From contig JAVHLZ010000021.1 of assembly GCA_031081675.1 (NCBI GenBank), forward strand, positions 1 to 40,646: a stretch of 40,646 bases of DNA. The letters run 5' to 3'. Origin of the DNA: Armatimonadota bacterium. Its GTDB lineage: Bacteria; Sysuimicrobiota; Sysuimicrobiia; Sysuimicrobiales; Kaftiobacteriaceae. Below are positions 18,716-26,973 of this stretch, one piece after another (position 1 is the stretch's first letter; every line of letters begins with the position of its first letter). Position numbers and translations under genes: made by a program. Below the pieces are notes generated by a model. The model worked only from the letters and a program-made list of their open reading frames with translations, made no database searches and was not told the origin of the DNA.

Positions 18716-20128
18716 TCAGATCCCGCCCGACCCCGCCCCGCGGGGAGGCCCTCCCGCCGGCGGCGCGGCCTCGTCCGCGCCCCCGCTCCGGTACGCGCGG
18801 TCCAGCAGGTCCACCAGGTGGTAGACCGGCAGGGCGGGTCCGTAGCGGCGGGCGCCGTAGCGCAGCTGCAGCATGCAGCCGGGGTTGGGAGAGACCACCG
18901 CCTCGGCGGAGGTGGCCCGGATGGCGTGCATCTTCTCCCGCAGGAGGACCTGGGACATGTGGGGGTGGGTGATGTTGTAGATGCCGGCGCTGCCGCAGCA
19001 CCGGTCGGCCCCGTCCATCTCCACCAGGCGCAGCCCCGGGATCAGGCCCAGCAGTTGCCGGGGCTGCGTCCGCACCTTCTGGCCGTGGGCCAGGTGGCAG
19101 GGATCCTGATAGGTCACGGTGAGATCCACGCGGCCACCGGGAGGCACTGGCCCCAGCCGGACCAGGAACTCGCTGACGTCGGCGACCGCGCCGGCCAGGC
19201 GCCGCGCCGGCTCCGCCCACTCCGGGTCGTCGGCCAGCAGGTGCCCGTACTCCTTCATCGCCGCCCCGCAGCCGGCGGCGTTGACCACCACCGCGTCCAC
19301 CTTCGCCCCCAGGAACGCGGCCACGTTGGCCCGGGCCATCCGCCGCGCGCCAGCAGGGTCCCCGTTGTGGACGTTGAGGGCTCCACAGCAGGTCTGGGAG
19401 CGGGGCACCACCACCTCGCAACCGTTGCGCTGCAGCACCCGCACCGTGGCGGCGTCCACGTCGGCGAACACCGTGCTCATCACGCACCCGGTCAGCAGCC
19501 CCACCCGCGCCCGCACCGGCCCCAGGGCGGGGAAGACGTCGCTGGCGGGAGTGAAGAAGTGCCGGGGGACCGCGGGCAGCAGAGCCGCCATCTCCCCCAG
19601 GCGGCCCGGCAGCGCCCGCGCCAGGGCGACCAGCCCCAGCCGCCGGGCCCACCCCAGGGTTCGCACGGCCAGGCGGACCCGCGCGGGAGAGGGCAGCACG
19701 TGGGTGAAGACGGCGCGGGCGATCCCCCGCGCCACCGGAGACCCTGGCGGGCCCAGGACGGCGCGGGCGGAGGCGGCGATGCGTCCGTACTGAACGCCCG
19801 ACGGGCACGCCGTCTCGCAGGCGCGGCACATCAGGCACAGGTACAGGTGCTCGGCCCACCGCTGGCTGAGGGCCACGCGGCCATCGGCGGCCGCCCGCAC
19901 CAGGTGGATGCGTCCCCGGGGCGACTCCGCCTCCAGGCGCGTGACCCGGTAGGTGGGACAGTGGTTCAGGCACAGCCCGCAGTGCACGCACTGGTCCAGC
20001 TCCGGCACGGCCAGCGCGGCCACCGCGGGCCCGGACGCCGCGCCCGGGGCCGGCCCACCGGGAACGTGCGACCCGGGGACGGGATCCCGCCTCAGGCCTT
20101 CCTCCGATCCCGCGTATCCGTTCCGCAT
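18716..20128 (-). CDS. glcF: Glycolate oxidase iron-sulfur subunit GlcF
   Basis: A 470-aa electron-transfer subunit. Two 4Fe-4S motifs are present: CVHCGLCLNHCPTY (Cys47, 50, 53, 57) and CLMCRACETACPSG (Cys98, 101, 104, 108). Two Cys-rich CCG domains follow (TCCGALNVHNGD and later CCGSAGIYNITHPH). The N-terminal 40 residues are Gly/Pro-rich and unusual, because the family normally begins close to the first cluster. ATG 20128 is chosen because CGGAG lies 6 nt upstream; GTG 20149, overlapping the glcD stop, is the alternative. It should pass electrons from GlcD/GlcE to the quinone pool. Confidence 0.92.
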   Translation of the reverse strand: MRNGYAGSEEGLRRDPVPGSHVPGGPAPGAASGPAVAALAVPELDQCVHCGLCLNHCPTYRVTRLEAESPRGRIHLVRAAADGRVALSQRWAEHLYLCLMCRACETACPSGVQYGRIAASARAVLGPPGSPVARGIARAVFTHVLPSPARVRLAVRTLGWARRLGLVALARALPGRLGEMAALLPAVPRHFFTPASDVFPALGPVRARVGLLTGCVMSTVFADVDAATVRVLQRNGCEVVVPRSQTCCGALNVHNGDPAGARRMARANVAAFLGAKVDAVVVNAAGCGAAMKEYGHLLADDPEWAEPARRLAGAVADVSEFLVRLGPVPPGGRVDLTVTYQDPCHLAHGQKVRTQPRQLLGLIPGLRLVEMDGADRCCGSAGIYNITHPHMSQVLLREKMHAIRATSAEAVVSPNPGCMLQLRYGARRYGPALPVYHLVDLLDRAYRSGGADEAAPPAGGPPRGAGSGGI

Positions 20129-20139
20129 CGGCAACTCCG

Positions 20140-21627
20140 TCAGATCCACAGCCCCGCCGGCAGGGTCGCCGGGGCGCGGCGCATCTCGGCGCAGGTGATG
20201 GGGGTGGGAAACACCTTGGCCGGATTGAACCGGCCGTCGGGATCGAACGCCCGCCGCACCCGCGCCATGGCGTCCAGGTCCGCCGGGGAGAACAGCAGGT
20301 CCATGTAGGCCTTCTTTTCCAGCCCGATGCCGTGCTCGCCGGTGATGCTGCCGCCCGCGGCGACGCACGCCCGCAGGATGTCGGCTCCCGCGGCGATCAC
20401 CCGGTCCAGCTGGCCCGGGACCCGCATGTCGAAGAGGAGGTTGGGGTGCAGGTTGCCGTCGCCGGCGTGAAACACGTTGGCGATGCGCAGGCCGTACCGG
20501 CGGCCGATCTCGCCGATCTCCCGCATGATCTGGGGCAGCCGGCTGCGCGGCACCACCCCGTCCTGCACGTAGTAGTTGGGCGCCAGCGCGCCCAGCGCGC
20601 CGAACGCTCCCTTGCGGCCCTTCCACAGGCGCTGGCGCTCCGCCTCGTCCCGGGCCACCCGCACCTCCCGGGCCCCCCCGCGGGTGCAGATCTGCCGGGC
20701 CAGCTCGGCCGCCCGCTCGGCATACTCCCGCACGCCCTCCACCTCCACCAGCAGCACAGCCTCGGCGTCCCGGGGATAGCCGACCGGCGCGCCGGTCTCC
20801 ACCGCCTCGATGGTGGTGCGGTCCATCATCTCCAGGGCCGCGGGAACGATGCCGGCGCCGGTGATCCGGACCACGACGTCGGTGGCGTCGTCCATGCGGT
20901 CGAAGACCGCCAGCAGCGTGCGCACCGCCTCCCGGGTCCGCATCAGGCGCAGCGCGGCCGCGGTGACGATGCCCAGGGTGCCCTCCGATCCCACGAACAC
21001 GCCGGTCAGGTCGTAGCCGGGCACGTCCACCGCCCGGCCCCCCAGCCACGTGATCGTCCCGTCCCCCAGCACCACCTCCAGCCCCAGGACGTGGTTGGTG
21101 GTCACGCCATAGGCCAGGGTGTGGGGGCCCCCGGAGTTGTTGGCCACGTTGCCCCCGATGGAGCACGCCGCCTGGCTGCTGGGGTCGGGGGCGTAGAAGT
21201 AGCCGCCGGAGGCCACCGCCCGGGTGACGTCCAGGTTGATGACACCGGCCTCGGCGACCACGATCCGGTGCCGCAGGTTGACCTCCCGGACCCGGGTCAT
21301 CCGGGCCAGCGAGACGACCACGCCGCCCTCGGCCGGCACGGCGCCGCCGGCCAGGCCCGTCCCCGACCCCCGCGGCACGATGGGGACGTCGGCCTCCCGG
21401 GCCGCCCGCACCACGGCCGCGACCTCGGCCGTCGAGGCGGGCAGGACCACCACCTCGGGGAGGACCTGGAGGATGGAGCCGTCCTGCTCGTAGACCACCA
21501 CGTCGGCGGGATCCACCAGCACGTGGCGGTCGCCCACGATCTCCCGCAGCCGGGCCACCAGCGCCCGCCGGTCGGCGCCGGCCGCCGCGTCCGGCGCGTG
21601 TTGTGTGCGCGGGTTCTCGCGCCTCAC
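20140..21627 (-). CDS. glcD: FAD-linked oxidase GlcD, copy 1
   Basis: A 495-aa flavoprotein of the glycolate oxidase/D-lactate dehydrogenase group. The FAD-binding domain shows ADVPIVPRGSGTGLAGGAVP and GGNVANNSGGPHTLAYGVTT. The C-terminal FAD-oxidase domain shows YVQDGVVPRSRLPQIM, ANVFHAGDGNLHPNLLFD and TGEHGIGLEKKAYM. GTG 21627 overlaps the stop of the second glcD copy (GTGA), with AAGGTGG upstream. It lies next to glcF and glcE, so this copy is the likelier core GlcD subunit. The two copies are clearly paralogous but differ throughout. Confidence 0.92.
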   Translation of the reverse strand: MRRENPRTQHAPDAAAGADRRALVARLREIVGDRHVLVDPADVVVYEQDGSILQVLPEVVVLPASTAEVAAVVRAAREADVPIVPRGSGTGLAGGAVPAEGGVVVSLARMTRVREVNLRHRIVVAEAGVINLDVTRAVASGGYFYAPDPSSQAACSIGGNVANNSGGPHTLAYGVTTNHVLGLEVVLGDGTITWLGGRAVDVPGYDLTGVFVGSEGTLGIVTAAALRLMRTREAVRTLLAVFDRMDDATDVVVRITGAGIVPAALEMMDRTTIEAVETGAPVGYPRDAEAVLLVEVEGVREYAERAAELARQICTRGGAREVRVARDEAERQRLWKGRKGAFGALGALAPNYYVQDGVVPRSRLPQIMREIGEIGRRYGLRIANVFHAGDGNLHPNLLFDMRVPGQLDRVIAAGADILRACVAAGGSITGEHGIGLEKKAYMDLLFSPADLDAMARVRRAFDPDGRFNPAKVFPTPITCAEMRRAPATLPAGLWI

Positions 21628-23003
21628 TCGGGCACCACCTTGCCCGGATTCAGCAGTCCCCGGGGATCCCACGCCCGCCGGACCCGCCGCATCGCCTCCA
21701 GGTCGGGTGCGGCGTACATCCAGCGCATGTGGGCCCGCTTGTCCAGCCCCACTCCGTGCTCACCGGTGATGGTGCCCCCCAGCTCCAGGCCGGCCCGGAT
21801 GATCTCCTCTGCCGCCCGGGCCACCGCGGCCGCCGCGCGGGGGTCGCGGGGGTCATACAGCAGGTTGGGATGAAGGTTGCCGTCGCCAGCGTGAAAGAAG
21901 TTGGCGATGGGCACGCCGGTACGGGCCGCGATCTCCCCCACCCGCCGCATCATCTCCGGCAGCCGGTGTCGGGGGACGGTCACATCCGCCAGGTACACCC
22001 CGCGGCGGACGCGCCCCAGGGCCCCGAACGCCTCCTTGCGGCCCTTCCACAGCAGGGCCCGTTCCTCCTCGGAGGCGGCGGTGCGGACCTGCCGGGCGCC
22101 GTGGCGGAGGCACAGGGAGCGCACCTGGTCCGCCAGGCGGTCGAGGACGTCGGCGAGACCGTCCACCTCGACCAGCAGGACGGCCCCCGCGTCGGTGGGG
22201 TATCCGGCGTGGGCGAATTCCTCGACGATGCGCAGGGTCAGGGCGTCCAGCATCTCCAGGGCGGCGGGCACGATGCCGCTGGCGATGATGTCGGAGACGG
22301 CCTGGCTGGCGCTCTCCACGCCGCCGAAGACGGCCAGCAGGGTGCGCACCCCTTCGGGCAGGCGCACCAGGCGGACCACGGCGCGGGTGACGATGCCCAG
22401 GGTGCCTTCGGAACCCGCCAGGAGGCCGCGGAGGTCATAGCCCGGGGCGTCCGCGGCGGCGCTGCCCGCCCACACCACCCGCCCGTCGGCCAGGACGACC
22501 TCCGCGGCCAGGACGTGGTGGGTGGTGACCCCGTAGGCCAGGCAGTGGGCACCCCCGGCGTTGGTGGCGATGTTGCCCCCGATGGTGGACGCGGTCTGGC
22601 TGCCCGGATCCGGGGCAAAGGCCAGGCCGTACGGCCGTGCGGCGGCGTTGAGGTCGGCGTTCACCACCCCCGCCTCCACCTCCGCCAGACGGTGGCGGGG
22701 GTCCAGGGAGAGGATCCGGTTCATGCGGGTGAGGGCCACCACCACACCGCCGCCCTCCGGCACCGCGCCCCCGGCCAGGCCGGTGCCGGCGCCGCGCGGG
22801 ATCACCGGCACGCCGCACTCTGAAGCAGCGCGGACGACCTCCGCCACCTCGGCGGTGGACCCCGGCAGGACGACCGCGTCGGGGAGATGCCCCGTCAGGG
22901 GCAGGGCGTCGTGCTCGTAGACGACCACGTCGGCGGGGTCGGTGAGCACGTAGGGCTCACCGACGATCCCGCGCAGGCGGCGCACCAGCCTGTCCCTGTC
23001 CAC
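21624..23003 (-). CDS. FAD-linked oxidase GlcD, copy 2
   Basis: A 459-aa paralogue of the following glcD with the same motifs: CGVPVIPRGAGTGLAGGAVP, TIGGNIATNAGGAHCLAYG, ANFFHAGDGNLHPNLLYD and TGEHGVGLDKRAHMRWMY. It may take a different 2-hydroxy acid, for example D-lactate, because it sits between lutC and glcD. Substrate cannot be read from sequence. GTG 23003 places the start a normal distance before LVRRLRGIVGEPYVL; GTG 23024 is the alternative and a GTGTCC/GGACAC inverted repeat spans both. A GGGAARA heptad tract lies just upstream (23041-23079). Confidence 0.88.
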   Translation of the reverse strand: MDRDRLVRRLRGIVGEPYVLTDPADVVVYEHDALPLTGHLPDAVVLPGSTAEVAEVVRAASECGVPVIPRGAGTGLAGGAVPEGGGVVVALTRMNRILSLDPRHRLAEVEAGVVNADLNAAARPYGLAFAPDPGSQTASTIGGNIATNAGGAHCLAYGVTTHHVLAAEVVLADGRVVWAGSAAADAPGYDLRGLLAGSEGTLGIVTRAVVRLVRLPEGVRTLLAVFGGVESASQAVSDIIASGIVPAALEMLDALTLRIVEEFAHAGYPTDAGAVLLVEVDGLADVLDRLADQVRSLCLRHGARQVRTAASEEERALLWKGRKEAFGALGRVRRGVYLADVTVPRHRLPEMMRRVGEIAARTGVPIANFFHAGDGNLHPNLLYDPRDPRAAAAVARAAEEIIRAGLELGGTITGEHGVGLDKRAHMRWMYAAPDLEAMRRVRRAWDPRGLLNPGKVVPE

Positions 23004-23040
23004 CGATGTGTCCCCGCCGGACACCCCAGACGCCCGGCTC

Positions 23041-23079
23041 TCTTTTCCCTTCTTCCCTCTTCCCTTTTCCCTCTTCCCT
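23041..23079 (-). repeat. GGGAARA heptad tract A, between lutC and glcD copy 2
   Basis: On the - strand the 39-nt gap segment is almost pure purine, made of GGGAAGA and GGGAAAA units of 7-8 nt. It starts directly at the lutC stop (TAG-GGAAGA) and ends about 17 nt before the alternative glcD start at 23024. Tracts of the same units occur at 28462-28480 and 28577-28612. Confidence 0.7.
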
Positions 23080-23695
23080 ACCCCAGCACATACACCACGA
23101 CGTCGGTGGGCCCGTGGACCCCGCGGACCGGCACCAGCTCGATGTCGGCGGTGCGGCTGGGGCCGCTGATCAGGGTGAGCGCCGACGGCAGCGGTCGCGG
23201 CAGGCCGGCCAGCAGATCCTCCAGGGTGGCCACGACCCGCCCGGCCGGCAGCACCGCCACGTGCAGGGGCGGCAGCAGCGACGTCGTCCGCGGGCGCCCG
23301 GGACCGCAGGCCAGCACCAGGGTGCCGCTGGTGGCCACGGCGGCCTCGGCCGTCGTCAGGCCGGCGTCGCAGGCATCCAGACGCTGTGGGGTGTGCTCGC
23401 CGGGACCCACGATCGCCATGCCGGCCTCCCTCAGGGCCTCGACCGCGGGAGCCAGCAGCGGGTCCTCCCAGACCGCCACCGTCCGCACCCCTCTGTCCCG
23501 CATCTGCGCCGCGAGCTGCCGGGCCCACCCGTGGGCAGGCGCGACCACCACCTCGGCGGCGGCCTCCCGGGCGCGACGCGCGAACAGGTCCAGCGCGTCG
23601 GCGGGGCGCCCGGCGGTCCGGTAGACGTCCGGCAGGGAGATGTCGGAGGGCGAGCGGCCGCGCAGTCTGGCCAGGATGTGTTCCCGGGCGGTCAC
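23078..23695 (-). CDS. lutC: Lactate utilization protein LutC (LUD domain)
   Basis: A 205-aa LUD-domain protein, part of the LutABC L-lactate oxidation complex. It begins VTAREHILARLRGR, typical of LutC. Conserved parts are LTTAEAAVATSGTLVLACGP, LLPPLHVAVLPAGRVVATLE and TLISGPSRTADIELVPVRGV, with HGPTDVVVYVLG at the end as usual. GTG 23695 overlaps the lutB stop (GTGA) and has GGAGGGG 7 nt upstream. Full length, no anomaly. Confidence 0.93.
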   Translation of the reverse strand: MTAREHILARLRGRSPSDISLPDVYRTAGRPADALDLFARRAREAAAEVVVAPAHGWARQLAAQMRDRGVRTVAVWEDPLLAPAVEALREAGMAIVGPGEHTPQRLDACDAGLTTAEAAVATSGTLVLACGPGRPRTTSLLPPLHVAVLPAGRVVATLEDLLAGLPRPLPSALTLISGPSRTADIELVPVRGVHGPTDVVVYVLG

Positions 23696-25107
23696 GGCTG
23701 TGCCCCTCCGGAGGAACGGATCTTCTGCCACCGATCCCGGAAGGCATCGGCGGGCGGTGCGGGCAGGTCCCGGTAGCGGACCCACGCCGACAGGGGGTAG
23801 GGCAGAACGCGCCGCCCCTGCAGCGCCCGCAGAGCCCATCGGGCCATCCGCCCCGCCACCCGCAGGCGCGACGCGCGGGCCATCACCGCCGTCCACCCGC
23901 GGACGAACATCCGCTCCATCGGGCCCGACCATCCCCGGCTCATCACCCGCGCCCGCAGCTCCAGCAGCAGGCGCGGCAGGTCGATGCGGACCGGGCAGAT
24001 CTCCCCGCACGCCCCGCACAGCGACGACGCAAACGGCAGTTGTGCCGCCGCGTCCAGCCCCCGGAGCAGGGGCGTGATCACGGCGCCGATGGGGCCGGAA
24101 TACACGGAGCCGTAGGCATGCCCGGCTGTCCGCTCGAATACCGGGCAGACGTCCAGGCACGCGCCGCACCGGATGCAGGCCAGGGCCTCGGCCATGACCG
24201 GATCGGCGGCGATCCCCGATCGCCCGTTGTCCAGGATCACCAGGTGCAGCTCCTCGGGACCGTCGCCCTCCCCCGGACGGCGGGGCCCGGTGATCCACGA
24301 CACGTAGCTGCTCAGCCTCTGCCCCGTGGCGGCCCGCGGCAGCAGCGTGAGGAACACCGCCAGGTCCGCCAGCCGCGGGATGACTTTCTCCACGCCCATC
24401 AGGGCGATGTGCATCCGCGGCAGGGTGGTGGTCAGGCGGGCGTTGCCCTCGTTTTCCACGATGACCAGGGTGCCGGTCTCGGCCACGGCGAAGTTGACCC
24501 CGGTGATGCCGACGTCGGCGGACAGGAAGGTGCGCCGCAGCACCCGGCGCACGGTGCGGGTGAGTTCCGCCGGGTCGTCGTGGACGGGGACCCCCAGCCG
24601 GTCGGCCAGCAGGCGCGCGATCTCCTCCGTGGACCGGTGGATGGCCGGGGCGATCAGGTGGGCCGGGCGGTCTCCGGCCAGCTGCACCAGGTACTCGCCC
24701 AGGTCGGTCTCCACCACCTGGCAGCCGGCGGCCTGCAGGGCGGTGTTCAGCTCGATCTCCTCGGAGGTCATGGACTTGCTCTTGACCACCGCGCGGCCGC
24801 CCCGGGCGCGGACGAGGTCGGCGATGATGCGCTGCGCCTCGCCGGCGTCCCGGGCCCAGTGCACCCGCCCGCCGGCGGCGGTGACGCGCTCGTCCAGCTG
24901 CTCCAGGTAGCGGTCCAGGTGGGCCAGGGTGTGCATCTTCACCCGGTGGGCGTGCTCCCGCAGCGCCTGCCAGTCCGGAACTTCCTCGATGACCGCCCGC
25001 TGCAGGTCCCGAAAGCGCACCATGGCCCGCCGGACCGACGCGTGCAGGACGGGGTCGGCCAGGGCGGCCTCCGACGCGCGCACGAAGTCGATGGGCACAG
25101 ACCTCAT
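23692..25107 (-). CDS. lutB: Lactate utilization iron-sulfur protein LutB
   Basis: A 471-aa protein with an N-terminal LUD domain (VVKSKSMTSEEIELNTALQA, VGITGVNFAVAETGTLVIVE, GNARLTTTLPRMHIALMGVE). A ferredoxin-like domain with two 4Fe-4S motifs follows (CIRCGACLDVCPVF and CGACGEICPVRIDLP). It should carry electrons in L-lactate to pyruvate oxidation together with LutA and LutC. The ATG lies 24 nt after lutA; its ribosome site is weak (GGTGA). Length is normal for LutB. Confidence 0.94.
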   Translation of the reverse strand: MRSVPIDFVRASEAALADPVLHASVRRAMVRFRDLQRAVIEEVPDWQALREHAHRVKMHTLAHLDRYLEQLDERVTAAGGRVHWARDAGEAQRIIADLVRARGGRAVVKSKSMTSEEIELNTALQAAGCQVVETDLGEYLVQLAGDRPAHLIAPAIHRSTEEIARLLADRLGVPVHDDPAELTRTVRRVLRRTFLSADVGITGVNFAVAETGTLVIVENEGNARLTTTLPRMHIALMGVEKVIPRLADLAVFLTLLPRAATGQRLSSYVSWITGPRRPGEGDGPEELHLVILDNGRSGIAADPVMAEALACIRCGACLDVCPVFERTAGHAYGSVYSGPIGAVITPLLRGLDAAAQLPFASSLCGACGEICPVRIDLPRLLLELRARVMSRGWSGPMERMFVRGWTAVMARASRLRVAGRMARWALRALQGRRVLPYPLSAWVRYRDLPAPPADAFRDRWQKIRSSGGAQP

Positions 25108-25131
25108 GGACCGGTCACCGTCATCCGGGTG

Positions 25132-25875
25132 TCAGCGCGCCGCCAGGATCTCGGCGATGTGGACCGCCCGCACGGCGCTGCCGCGGCGGGACAGGCCGCC
25201 GGCGATGTGCATCAGGCAGCTGCAGTCGGTGGACGTCACCACCTCCGCGCCCGAGGCCTCCACGGCGGCCATCTTGGCGTGGAGCATCGACCCCGACAGC
25301 GCGGCGAACGTGACCGCAAACATCCCTCCAAACCCGCAGCACTCCTCCAGGCCCGGCAGCTCGCGCAGCTCCAGCCCGCGCACCGCCCGCAGCAGGCGCA
25401 GCGGCTGGTCGCGCAGGCGCAGTCCCCGCAGGCTGTGGCAGGACGCGTGGCAGGTGACCCGGTGGGGAAAGCGCGCCCCCAGGTCCCCGGCGTCCAGCAC
25501 GTCCACCAGGAACTCGGTGAGCTCGTACGTCCGGGCGGCCAGATCGCGCGCCCGGACGGCGGCCGGCGGGTCGTCGCGCAGCAGCAGGGGATAGAACTCC
25601 CGCACCATGGTGGCGCACGAGGCGCTGGGAGTCACCACCGCCTCGGCGCCCCCGAAGTCGTTCAGGAACTTGCGGGCCAGCCGCGCCGCCTCCGGCCAGA
25701 ACCCGTCGTTGAAGGCCACCTGCCCGCAGCAGGTCTGGGCCAGCGGGACGTCCACCTCCACCCCCGCGCGGCGCAGGACGGCCACCGCGGCCTCGCCCAC
25801 CTGGGGGAACAGCTGGTCCACCAGGCACGTCACCCACAGGGCGACCCGCCCCGGCCGGCCGGAGGCATCCCTCAT
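25132..25875 (-). CDS. lutA: Lactate utilization protein LutA (CCG-domain Fe-S oxidoreductase)
   Basis: A 247-aa protein with two Cys-rich CCG domains: QTCCGQVAFNDGFWPEA near residue 50 and GLEECCGFGGMFAVTF near 180. CHASCHSLRGL in between is also typical. These bind the 4Fe-4S centre of LutA/GlpC-like subunits. The start ATG is 15 nt after galT, preceded by a GAGGGGGG run. First of the lutABC set and likely co-transcribed with galT and glgA upstream. Confidence 0.93.
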   Translation of the reverse strand: MRDASGRPGRVALWVTCLVDQLFPQVGEAAVAVLRRAGVEVDVPLAQTCCGQVAFNDGFWPEAARLARKFLNDFGGAEAVVTPSASCATMVREFYPLLLRDDPPAAVRARDLAARTYELTEFLVDVLDAGDLGARFPHRVTCHASCHSLRGLRLRDQPLRLLRAVRGLELRELPGLEECCGFGGMFAVTFAALSGSMLHAKMAAVEASGAEVVTSTDCSCLMHIAGGLSRRGSAVRAVHIAEILAAR

Positions 25876-25890
25876 CGCGCGCGACCCCCC

Positions 25891-26946
25891 TCAGTTGCCC
25901 ACTTCCCCGTGAATCCGCTCGGGCGAAGCCGGAGCCCCGGCCGGCACGGCAGACCCTTCCCGCAGGACGCGCGCGGCGTCTTCGGGGACCACCGGGTTGA
26001 TGTAGAATCCCGACCCCCACTCAAAGCCCGCCACCTGGGTCAGCCGCGGCATGATCTCGATGTGCCAGTGGTACAGATGGCCCAGGGGGCTGTGGTAGGG
26101 CAGCGTGTGGACGATGAAGTTGTACGGCGGGTTGGCCAGGCAGGCGGCCAGCCGGGCCAGGGTCTCCCGCAGCGCCCGGGCCACCGGCTCCACCAGCTCG
26201 GGGGTCAGGGTGCCGAAGTCGGCCATGTGCGCCCGCGGCAGGATCCAGGTCTCAAAGGGGAAGCGGGAGGCGTACGGCGCCAGGACCACGCAGGCGTCGC
26301 TTTCCCAGATGATCCGCTCCCCGCTGGCCCGTTCCTGCTCCAGCAGGGCGCAGTAGATGCACGCGCCGCGGCGGGCGAAAAACCTCTCCGCCGCCTCCAG
26401 CTCCTCGGCCACCCGCTTGGGCACCACCGGCAGGGCGATCAGCTGCGAGTGGGGGTGGGACAGCGACGCCCCCGCGGTCCGGCCGTGGTTGCGGAACAGC
26501 AGGGCGTACTGGAAGCGCGCGTCCCCCCGCAGGTCGCGGTAGCGGTGCAGGTACGCCCCGATCACCTCGGCCACATGCCCGGCCGGCAGCGCGCCCAGGT
26601 GGGTGGCGTGGTCGGGGGTCTCGATGATGACCTCGTGGGCGCCCACCCCGTCCATCCGGGTGAAGATCCCCGGCCGGGTGCGCTCGGTGCTCCCCTCGAT
26701 GCGCAGGGCGGGGAACTTGTTGCTCACCACCCGCACCGTCCACCCCGGCGTGTTGGGCGCGGTGCCCGGGGCGCGCACGGCGTAGATCTCGGGCGGGGTG
26801 TGGTCCTCCCGCCCCTCGCAGAACGGACAGGCATCGCTGTCGGCGGCCTCCACCGGCTCGGGGTGGAAGTCGGTGGGCCGGGCGGAGCGCTCGGTGGCGA
26901 TGATCACCCAGCGCCGGGAGATGGGATCCTTGCGCAGCTCGGGCAC
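25891..26946 (-). CDS. galT: Galactose-1-phosphate uridylyltransferase family protein (HIT superfamily)
   Basis: A 351-aa transferase that in the Leloir pathway swaps UMP between UDP-glucose and galactose-1-phosphate through a nucleotidyl-His. The active-site motif SHPHSQ places the nucleophile at His166 and a Zn ligand at His164. CPFC (Cys40, Cys43) supplies further Zn ligands. A second pair, CIYC (about 196-199), is typical of the thermophile-type subgroup. Because it follows glgA, it could instead be an ADP-glucose or other sugar-nucleotide phosphorylase of the same family. GTG 26946 has a strong GGAGGTGA upstream. Confidence 0.88.
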   Translation of the reverse strand: MPELRKDPISRRWVIIATERSARPTDFHPEPVEAADSDACPFCEGREDHTPPEIYAVRAPGTAPNTPGWTVRVVSNKFPALRIEGSTERTRPGIFTRMDGVGAHEVIIETPDHATHLGALPAGHVAEVIGAYLHRYRDLRGDARFQYALLFRNHGRTAGASLSHPHSQLIALPVVPKRVAEELEAAERFFARRGACIYCALLEQERASGERIIWESDACVVLAPYASRFPFETWILPRAHMADFGTLTPELVEPVARALRETLARLAACLANPPYNFIVHTLPYHSPLGHLYHWHIEIMPRLTQVAGFEWGSGFYINPVVPEDAARVLREGSAVPAGAPASPERIHGEVGN

Positions 26947-26973
26947 CGCGTCACCTCCGCGTGTCCACGGCCG

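Noticed and set aside
20332-21873. A long + strand open frame opposite glcD
   Set aside because: The opposite strand encodes a complete conserved flavoprotein; the mirror frame has only low-complexity residues.
23041-23079. CRISPR-like or direct-repeat array
   Set aside because: The units are 7-8 nt purine repeats without unique spacers, so this is a microsatellite-type tract.
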